From Hymenobacter sp. HSC-4F20 (GTDB taxonomy: Bacteria; Bacteroidota; Bacteroidia; Cytophagales; Hymenobacteraceae): a stretch of DNA of 64,000 nucleotides. Made by a program: the position numbers and the translations under genes. This document shows positions 58,441 to 64,000 of this stretch, piece by piece (within the stretch, counting starts at the first letter, position 1; every line of letters begins with the position of its first letter). The stretch is from positions 1,736,001 to 1,800,000 of the forward strand of contig NZ_JAHZTD010000001.1 in assembly GCF_019599275.1 (NCBI RefSeq), written 5' to 3'. The notes under the pieces were generated by a model. That model saw only the letters and a list, made by a program, of their open reading frames with translations. It was not told the DNA's origin and made no database searches.

Positions 58441-59550
58441 ATGTCTGATTTTTTCTCTGATCTGGAACAGCTCCGCGTGGTGCTGCACACGGCAGCCGTA
58501 GTGGGCGGCAGCCTGCTGGGCGGCTGGCTGCTCAAACAGCTGGCCTTCTGGCTGCTGGCTGCCTACCACCGCCGGGAGCCGGTACTGCTGGCCGAGTCGG
58601 TGCTGCGGCATCTAAGCCGCCCCAGCGCCTGGTTTTTTCCTGTGCTGGTGCTGTCCTTCGTGCTGCCTCTCACCCCACTGAACGCCCGGGCCCTAGAGGT
58701 AGCCCGGCGCTTGGTCGAAACAGCGCTGCTGACCACTTTTGCCTGGGGCCTGGTGAAAACTGTGGATGTGGTAGAAGACCTGGTGCAGCACCACTACCGC
58801 CTCACCGACGACGACAACCTGCGGGTGCGCAAGCTTTTCACCCAGTTGCAGTTCGTAAAGAAGCTGGCCGTCACGCTTATTATTTTCGTGGCCACGGCGT
58901 TGGTGCTGATGAGCTTTGCCACCGTGCGCAAAATTGGCACCGGCCTGCTCACCTCTGCCGGTATTGCCAGCGTGATTGTGGGCTTTGCTGCCCAACGCTC
59001 CATCAGCAACCTGCTGGCCGGCTTTCAGATTGCCTTTACTCAACCTATTCGCCTCGACGACGTGCTGGTGGTGGAGGGCGAGTGGGGCCGGGTTGAGGAA
59101 ATTACCTTTACCTACGTGGTGCTGCGCATCTGGGACGAGCGCCGGCTGGTGCTCCCCCTCAACTATTTCATCGAAAAGCCCTTTCAGAACTGGACGCGTA
59201 CTACCTCCCAGCTGCTGGGCACTGTGTTTCTGTACACTGACTACACCATTCCGGTGGAAGCCGTGCGGGCCGAGCTGCAGCGCACGGTGGAAAGCAACCC
59301 GCTCTGGGACCGGCGCGTGTGCGTGCTGCAGGTTACTGATTCCAAGGAGCGTACCCTGGAGCTGCGGTGCCTGGTTAGCGCGGCTAACTCTAGCCAGGCC
59401 TTCGATTTGCGCTGCGCAGTGCGCGAGCAGCTGGTGCAATTTATTCAGCAGCACTACCCCGAAAGCCTGCCCAAAAGCCGCACGCTGGTGGCCCCACCAG
59501 ACCAGCCTTTTACGCCTGCCCCCGCGGAGGATTTAACTTCGCTGAATTGA
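58441..59550 (+). CDS. MscS-family mechanosensitive channel
   Basis: The protein has 369 residues with four N-terminal helices. The pore helix and its edge, IGTGLLTSAGIASVIVGFAA followed by QRSISNLLAGFQIAFTQPIR, match the MscS core, and the beta domain (LDDVLVVEGEWGRVEEITFT) and C-terminal domain follow. It opens under membrane tension to protect against osmotic downshock. It is longer than E. coli MscS (286) because of extra N-terminal helices. Confidence 0.94.
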   Translation: MSDFFSDLEQLRVVLHTAAVVGGSLLGGWLLKQLAFWLLAAYHRREPVLLAESVLRHLSRPSAWFFPVLVLSFVLPLTPLNARALEVARRLVETALLTTFAWGLVKTVDVVEDLVQHHYRLTDDDNLRVRKLFTQLQFVKKLAVTLIIFVATALVLMSFATVRKIGTGLLTSAGIASVIVGFAAQRSISNLLAGFQIAFTQPIRLDDVLVVEGEWGRVEEITFTYVVLRIWDERRLVLPLNYFIEKPFQNWTRTTSQLLGTVFLYTDYTIPVEAVRAELQRTVESNPLWDRRVCVLQVTDSKERTLELRCLVSAANSSQAFDLRCAVREQLVQFIQQHYPESLPKSRTLVAPPDQPFTPAPAEDLTSLN

Positions 59551-59580
59551 CTTAAAAGAGGCGTTCGTGCCGTATATTTG
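59547..59580 (+). promoter_or_regulatory. Promoter candidate of the GNAT gene
   Basis: TTG (59547-59549) is followed after 23 bp by TATATTTG (59573-59580), a full TAnnTTTG match. The leader to the ATG at 59639 is about 52 nt. The -33 element overlaps the 3' end of the channel gene. Confidence 0.6.
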
Positions 59581-59638
59581 TAGGTTAAGCAACTACATCT
59601 GGTACTATTTCCAGAATAAGCACGCTGCTTCCTACTCT

Positions 59639-60196
59639 ATGGTTCATTTAGAATATTTCACCCCTTCTGATTTCGACCAACTCATTGCCTGGATTGACTC
59701 GCCCCGCCTGCTGATGAACTGGTCGGGCCCCATGTTCAACTTTCCCCTCACCCGTGACAAGCTGGAGTGGTATCTACAGGACACCAACACGCTGGGTGTA
59801 GCCGACGTGTACGTTTTCAAAGCTCTTGACTCTACTACCGGGGCAGTAGTGGGGCATATTTCCCTGGGCAGCATCAGCCGAAAAAACAGCTCGGCGCGCG
59901 TGAGCCGGGTGTTTGTCGACCCGCAGTTCCGGGGCCGGGGCTTCGCGGCCGCCATGCTCACGGAGGTGCTGCGCTTTGGCTTCGAGCAACTGCAGCTGCA
60001 CCGCATTGATCTGGGTGTGTACGATTTCAACGAGGCCGCCATTCGGGCTTACACCCGCGCGGGCATGCAACGGGAGGGCTGCTCCCGCGACATCCTGCGC
60101 TACGAGGGCGAGTACTGGAGCCTGGTAGAAATGAGCATGCTACGCCCCGAGTGGGAAGGCTTACGCACCGCCGCGCCGGTAGAAGCCGCAGCGTAG
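59639..60196 (+). CDS. GNAT-family acetyltransferase
   Basis: The ATG at 59639 gives 185 residues and begins MVHLEYFTPSDFDQLIAWID; a start at 59567 would precede the promoter-like box. VSRVFVDPQFRGRGFAAAML is the acetyl-CoA site and HRIDLGVYDFNEAAIRAYTRAG the conserved GNAT C-terminus. The substrate is unknown; the RimI/RimL-like N-acetyltransferases are closest. Confidence 0.92.
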   Translation: MVHLEYFTPSDFDQLIAWIDSPRLLMNWSGPMFNFPLTRDKLEWYLQDTNTLGVADVYVFKALDSTTGAVVGHISLGSISRKNSSARVSRVFVDPQFRGRGFAAAMLTEVLRFGFEQLQLHRIDLGVYDFNEAAIRAYTRAGMQREGCSRDILRYEGEYWSLVEMSMLRPEWEGLRTAAPVEAAA

Positions 60197-60225
60197 TATA
60201 GCGTAACGCTACCCGTCCCTACCCG

Positions 60226-60264
60226 AAGGGGCCCGCCTGCTACTGAGTAGCGGGCGGGCCCCTT
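60226..60264. terminator. Bidirectional terminator between GNAT and SDR genes
   Basis: An arm starting AAGGGGCCCGCC (60226) pairs with its complement ending at 60264, with one mismatch, giving an 18-bp hairpin followed by TGCTTTTC on the plus strand and CTTCGGG on the other. It separates two convergent genes. Confidence 0.85.
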
Positions 60265-60282
60265 TGCTTTTCTCCCAAAAGC

Positions 60283-61017
60283 CTAGCGGGAATTAATTAG
60301 TTGGAACCGGGCATCAATCTGCTCACGCGAAGCCCGACGGATTTCCTCGGAGGTGCCGTAGCCTACCTCCTGCTCCCCGGCCGCTAGGCGCTCCATCACG
60401 GAATCAGCAAACACGTCCACTGGCACACCCCAGGTGTGCAGGCCCGCCCCTCCCAGGTCCGTATTAACAGCGGGAGGCACAATTTCCAGCACCTGAATGG
60501 GAGTAGCGGCCAGCTGGTGCCGCAACGACAGGGTAAAGGAGTGCAGAGCGGCCTTAGTAGCGCTGTAAATAGGCGCTTGGGCCATGGGCGCAAAAGCCAG
60601 CCCGGAGGTAACATTGAGGATGGCCGGGGCCGCCTGCTGACGCAGGTGCGGAAGCAGCAGGGTAGTCAGGTGAATGGGCGCTTCCACGTTTATTACCAGC
60701 TCCTGCCGGCGAACTTCCCAGTCTTCTTCCTCTGTGAGCTGAAAGCGGCGCTGTACGCCGGCGTTGTTTACCAGCACGTTCAACTGCGGATACTCCCGCC
60801 GCGCCCATTCGACTAGGGCCACCCGCTCGGTGGCTAAGGCCACATCGCAGACGCGGATGTGCAGGCCCGGGAGCTGCTGCTGGGCCTCCCGGAGCTTGTC
60901 CTCCCGACGGCCTACGGCCAGCACCGTGCTACCCGCCTGCTGAAAGCGCCGGGCCAGCGCCAGCCCAATGCCGGTGGCGCCGCCCGTAATCAATACTGTA
61001 TTTCCTGCCAGATTCAT
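60283..61017 (-). CDS. SDR oxidoreductase (DltE-like)
   Basis: The protein has 244 residues. LITGGATGIGLALARRF is the NAD(P) site, VLVNNAGVQRR the next block, and APIYSATKAALHSFTLSLRH holds the Tyr and Lys of the active site. The C-terminus (VLEIVPPAVNTDLGG) fits the DltE-like group of short-chain dehydrogenases. No substrate is suggested by the neighbours. Confidence 0.9.
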   Translation of the reverse strand: MNLAGNTVLITGGATGIGLALARRFQQAGSTVLAVGRREDKLREAQQQLPGLHIRVCDVALATERVALVEWARREYPQLNVLVNNAGVQRRFQLTEEEDWEVRRQELVINVEAPIHLTTLLLPHLRQQAAPAILNVTSGLAFAPMAQAPIYSATKAALHSFTLSLRHQLAATPIQVLEIVPPAVNTDLGGAGLHTWGVPVDVFADSVMERLAAGEQEVGYGTSEEIRRASREQIDARFQLINSR

Positions 61018-61269
61018 AACGTGAAAGTAGGTGGTACGCCGCCCGGCTGCTTGCAGGGCCTGCTTCCTACGCAGGAAACCAGCACAGGGGTGATAGCGGA
61101 GTTGCGCCTTGCCACCTGGGGTAGCGCCAACGGCGGCACTGGTCCGTCCCGACGGCTATGCGCTTAGAAGTCAAAAAATGAATTTTCTGCGGGTTTGACC
61201 CGCACTTTTGCGTACCTTCCCCCCTTCGATGTTCAGCCTACCAAGCTGCCCTATCCTGGGTGTCCGCTC
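61018..61269. other. 252-bp divergent gap
   Basis: It separates the SDR gene from the secreted protein at 61270. No -7 box fully matching TAnnTTTG, riboswitch or repeat was found. Confidence 0.35.
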
Positions 61270-61803
61270 ATGAAGCACAGCCTCCTACTTCCGCTGCTCC
61301 TGCTTAGCGCCGGTTTCACCCGCGCCGAGGCAGCCACGGGTGCTCCTACCCGACCCTCAGCGAGCGTGGCCCGCGACAAGGAGGTAGCTACCGATTTGCG
61401 GGCGGCCTGGCTGGGTGCCCCGCTGAAACGATTCCGGCACCTGGTACCGGAGCGGCGCGCAACCCCCTCCGGCATTGTGTACTACACCCGCCCGGATGAG
61501 GCCCTGACCATTGGGGGCTACCCCGTAACGGGCATCAGCTACGGCTTTTACAAAGGGCTGCTGTGCTGCGTGGAAGTGCGCGTGCTGGGTCCGGCCAACT
61601 GCCAGGGCATCTACAGCCTGCTTACCCGCACCTACGGCCCTAGCCAGCTGGCCGCTACCTCCGCCCAGCAGTGGACCAACCCGCAGGTGCGCCTGCTCTA
61701 CACCGAAATGCCCAAGGGCTACGCAACGGTTATCGTGGCCAGCACCCCACTGGTAGCCCAGTATCATGCCGCCCGCCAGGCGGCCAGCAACGAAGCGGCC
61801 TGA
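61270..61803 (+). CDS. Secreted protein of unknown function
   Basis: The ATG at 61270 gives 177 residues with a signal peptide (ends TRAEA). The mature part has LRAAWLGAPLKRFRHLVPER, DEALTIGGYPVTGISYGFYK and LLCCVEVRVLGPANCQGIYS, a compact alpha/beta domain. It resembles small periplasmic domains that recur in Hymenobacter but has no named family. A strong terminator follows. Confidence 0.72.
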   Translation: MKHSLLLPLLLLSAGFTRAEAATGAPTRPSASVARDKEVATDLRAAWLGAPLKRFRHLVPERRATPSGIVYYTRPDEALTIGGYPVTGISYGFYKGLLCCVEVRVLGPANCQGIYSLLTRTYGPSQLAATSAQQWTNPQVRLLYTEMPKGYATVIVASTPLVAQYHAARQAASNEAA

Positions 61804-61827
61804 CCAACGCCTACCGCCGCAAACGCA

Positions 61828-61851
61828 AAGCCAGGCCAGCCGCCTGGCTTT
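61828..61851 (+). terminator. Terminator after the 61270 gene
   Basis: AAAGCCAGGC (61828-61837) and GCCTGGCTTT (61842-61851) form a perfect 10-bp stem with a 4-nt loop, ending in TTTC. Confidence 0.85.
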
Positions 61852-62042
61852 CTTACTGTGAGCAGGCCGCGCCAGCCAGCACCGCGGGGCAGTCCTTGCC
61901 GGGCTACTGAGCCGGTCCCACACCCCAGGCAGGCGCCGCTTACTTTGCGTCAGTCACAGGCAGTTCTTATCTTCGCTGAATAGTAGCAAAACGCCCACAA
62001 GACGCTACTTGCTACGTCTACTCTCCGCTCCGCGCGTTGCTT

Positions 62043-62402
62043 ATGCCCGACACCTTACTCGATGTTAATCTGCAGCAAGTGGCGGACCAGGAGTTGACCG
62101 GCACATGGCGGGTAGCGGGCCGGGTGCTGAGCCAGGCCGACCCTACTACGGAGCTGGCCCGCGCCACTCAGTTGCAGCTGCTACCCCAGCAGCTGGTGGT
62201 AGCCACGGACCACGGCTCGGTGCTGGGCCAGTGGTCGGTGGAACGCGACGCGCTGCTGAGTCGGCCGTATTTGCAGCTCAGCCTACCGCAAGACAGTACT
62301 ACGGCCCTGGTCACCCGCCTTCGGCGCTCAGTTACGGGCGCCCAACGCGCCCTCACACTTTATTTTCATTCGGGCATGGAGCTGCAGCTAGTGCAGCCCT
62401 AA
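62043..62402 (+). CDS. Small protein of unknown function
   Basis: The ATG at 62043 gives 119 residues. No signal peptide or membrane segment is present. It contains LTGTWRVAGRVLSQADPTTE, ATQLQLLPQQLVVATDHGSV, WSVERDALLSRPYLQLSLPQ and ALTLYFHSGMELQLVQ, a run of strands suggesting a small lipocalin- or SRPBCC-like beta-barrel. It lies 27 bp before the PAS protein on the same strand, so the two may be cotranscribed and work together. Confidence 0.65.
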   Translation: MPDTLLDVNLQQVADQELTGTWRVAGRVLSQADPTTELARATQLQLLPQQLVVATDHGSVLGQWSVERDALLSRPYLQLSLPQDSTTALVTRLRRSVTGAQRALTLYFHSGMELQLVQP

Positions 62403-62429
62403 GCATACTGTTTCCGTCCTTCCGCCCTC

Positions 62430-63725
62430 ATGAGTACACTGCCTGCTTTTTCGCCCGATTACGAACGCCTGCAAACTGCCGTAGATGCCGCCGGGGTGGG
62501 CACCTGGGATTTGAACCCGGCCACCGGCGAGCTAGTCTGGTCCACGCGCTGCAAGGAGTTGTTTGGCCTACCCCCTACTGCCACTATTACGTACGATGAG
62601 TTTCTGCGCGGCCTGCACCCCGACGACCGACCGGCTACCGAGGCGGCCGTCGGCCAGGCCCTGGACCCGACCGGCAGTGGCACCTACGACATTGAGTACC
62701 GCACCGTTGGCCTGGAAGACGGCGGGCGGGTACGCTGGGTGCGGGCCACGGGCCGGACCTTTTTTGATGCGACCCATACGCAGCCGCTGCGCTTTATTGG
62801 CACCATCACCGACATCACCCGTCAGAAGCAAGTGCAGGAAACCCTGCGCCAGAGCGAGGAGCGCTACGCTCTGGCGGCTCTGGCGACCAATGATGCTATT
62901 TGGGAGTGGAACCTGCAGACCAACGAGGTAAAGTGGAACCCGGCCGTAGAGCGGGTGCTCGGCTACGGCCCGGAAGCTCGCACCACCACGGCCGAGTGGT
63001 GGTACCAGCACATTCATCCTGCTGACGCCGAGCGCGTGGTGCATGGCATCCATGAAGCTATTGATGGGGGCCGCACTGACTGGCATGACGAGTACCGCTT
63101 CCAGCGCGCCGATGGCAGCTACGCCAGCATGATGGACCGCGGCCACGTGGCCCGGGGCGCCCAGGGCCAGCCCCTGCGCATGATTGGAGCCATGCAGGAC
63201 GTCACCCGTCAGCGCGAAGCAGAAAAAGCCCTGCGTCAGCGTGAGGCCGATTTCACCACTATGGCCGACACCATTGCCCAGCTGGCCTGGATGGCCGAGC
63301 CCGATGGCAACATCACGTGGTACAACCGCCGCTGGTATGAGTACACGGGCACCACCCAGGAAGAAATGCTTGGCTGGGGCTGGGAAAAAGTGCATCATCC
63401 CGAGCACGTGGGGCGGGTTTTGGAGTTTGTGCGTGCCGCATGGCCCGCCGGCCAGCCTTGGGAGCTGACGTTTCCCCTGCGCGGCCACCAGGGCCAGTAC
63501 CGCTGGTTTCTAACCCGGGCCGTGCCCATCCGCAACGAGCAGGGTCAGGTGCTGCGCTGGTTTGGTACCAATACTGATATTACTGAGCTAAAGCAGCTGC
63601 AGGAGCAGTTGGAGCGCTCCTACCAGGACCTGGAGCTGAAGGTTACGTTCCGCACCCTGACCCTGGAGCGCGAAGTGCAGCAGCTACGGGCCCAAATCCA
63701 ACCGAACGCCCCGGAAACTACGTAG
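62430..63725 (+). CDS. Triple-PAS protein without an enzymatic output domain
   Basis: The protein has 431 residues. Three PAS-PAC units are at about 10-135, 145-265 and 275-395: AAGVGTWDLNPATGELVWST, ATNDAIWEWNLQTNEVKWNP and WMAEPDGNITWYNRRWYEYT are their N-cap parts, and GTITDITRQK, GAMQDVTRQ and GTNTDITELK end the PAC parts. A coiled coil (LQEQLERSYQDLELKVTFRT) closes the protein. Histidine-kinase, GGDEF or phosphatase domains are all missing; the reading frame ends at a normal stop. It could signal through a partner or be a kinase that lost its catalytic part. Confidence 0.85.
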   Translation: MSTLPAFSPDYERLQTAVDAAGVGTWDLNPATGELVWSTRCKELFGLPPTATITYDEFLRGLHPDDRPATEAAVGQALDPTGSGTYDIEYRTVGLEDGGRVRWVRATGRTFFDATHTQPLRFIGTITDITRQKQVQETLRQSEERYALAALATNDAIWEWNLQTNEVKWNPAVERVLGYGPEARTTTAEWWYQHIHPADAERVVHGIHEAIDGGRTDWHDEYRFQRADGSYASMMDRGHVARGAQGQPLRMIGAMQDVTRQREAEKALRQREADFTTMADTIAQLAWMAEPDGNITWYNRRWYEYTGTTQEEMLGWGWEKVHHPEHVGRVLEFVRAAWPAGQPWELTFPLRGHQGQYRWFLTRAVPIRNEQGQVLRWFGTNTDITELKQLQEQLERSYQDLELKVTFRTLTLEREVQQLRAQIQPNAPETT

Positions 63726-63986
63726 CCTTGCGCGGTAGCGTATGCCTCCTGTTCACGAAAGGGAGAAGGGCTTGAATCGGCGGTGCTGTACCAGTGGGGC
63801 GCGGCCGGGCAGACCAAACTCAAAGCAGTACGTTGCGGAACGAGCCGCCCCCACCTGGTGTTTAACCTTATCTGCGGCGGGGAGCCCTGCTGCTTCCGCC
63901 CGAAGCGAGGAAAGTAGTTTCTTCGGCAACAAAAGCCACCTTTTCCGACTTTCCCCGTACTTCGTAAGTCCTATTTCGAAATACGC
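63726..63986. other. 261-bp gap before the right-edge gene
   Basis: No gene was recognised; an 82-codon plus-strand reading here is not protein-like. A one-mismatch -7 box TACTTCGT lies near 63958-63965. Confidence 0.35.
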
Positions 63987-64000
63987 ATGAGCACTACCGA
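63987..64000 (+). CDS. Start of a gene cut by the right edge
   Basis: The ATG at 63987 begins ATGAGCACTACCGA (Met-Ser-Thr-Thr), just after a plausible promoter. Only four to five codons are visible, so no family can be given. Confidence 0.3.

Noticed and set aside
63742..63990. 82-codon gene at the right edge
   Set aside because: Composition is not protein-like and it overlaps the probable start at 63987.
1..64000. CRISPR array, prophage, insertion sequence or restriction system
   Set aside because: No direct-repeat array with unique spacers, integrase, transposase gene or methylase was found; the zinc ribbon at 19520 is fused in frame to a regulator and is not a transposase.

Overview
The window is high-GC DNA (about 60% G+C by eye) from a member of the Bacteroidota, most likely a Hymenobacter-like Cytophagales. 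The reasons are a SusC/SusD pair, several secreted proteins with type IX secretion (T9SS) C-terminal domains, promoters of the Bacteroidota kind (-7 box TAnnTTTG), weak or absent Shine-Dalgarno sequences, and typical lineage genes (DltE-like SDR, KTSC protein, BLUF protein, Wzx/Wzz/O-antigen ligase set).

Region 1-20.7 kb is one glucuronoxylan utilisation locus. On the minus strand, in transcription order from 19183, it carries mannonate dehydratase, GH67 alpha-glucuronidase, an SDR dehydrogenase (probable fructuronate reductase), SusC, SusD, a SASA-type acetylesterase, GH3 beta-xylosidase, a sodium/sugar symporter, a T9SS-exported GH10 xylanase and xylulokinase (cut by the left edge). Terminator hairpins split the series into segments. 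A divergent LacI-family regulator (19520-20698) carries an extra N-terminal transposase-type zinc ribbon. A perfect 32-bp palindrome lies between it and uxuA, and a near copy lies in front of the xylulokinase gene. In both places the palindrome is 65 bp from a similar minus-strand -7 box. The proposed logic: xylan is cut outside, oligomers enter through SusCD, are deacetylated and trimmed to xylose and glucuronate, and pass to xylulokinase and the Uxu pathway under the LacI repressor.

Region 20.7-31.3 kb is mixed: a Ser/Thr/Gly-repeat lipoprotein, an ExeM/NucH-like T9SS nuclease, a CLC-F-type fluoride antiporter under a well-matched fluoride riboswitch, a fasciclin protein, a RibD-C reductase, a decayed gene, a low-GC secreted protein, tRNA-Ser(GGA), L-asparaginase and TatD.

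Region 31.3-38.5 kb is a surface-polysaccharide cluster: O-antigen ligase and Wzz on the minus strand; divergently a Wzx-like flippase, GT4, polysaccharide deacetylase and GT2. A second GH3 enzyme follows (38.8-41.0 kb).

Region 41-57 kb holds a SpoIIE/PP2C phosphatase, a lone ABC permease with a small winged-helix-like partner, a membrane cytochrome c broken by an amber codon, a GT2 plus LPG-synthase-like flippase pair, RuvC, a low-GC secreted orphan, a KTSC protein, a TPR protein, PhzF, HutI and a T9SS protein. It also holds an RNA-repair-like group: a 2H phosphoesterase, a polynucleotide-kinase-like ATPase and a decayed Thg1-like tRNA(His) guanylyltransferase.

Region 57-64 kb holds a stand-alone BLUF photoreceptor, nicotinamidase, an MscS channel, a GNAT acetyltransferase, an SDR, two small unknowns and a triple-PAS protein without an output domain. 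A new gene starts at the right edge. The strongest leads for new biology are the zinc-ribbon LacI regulator with its paired palindromic modules, and the decaying Thg1/kinase locus.
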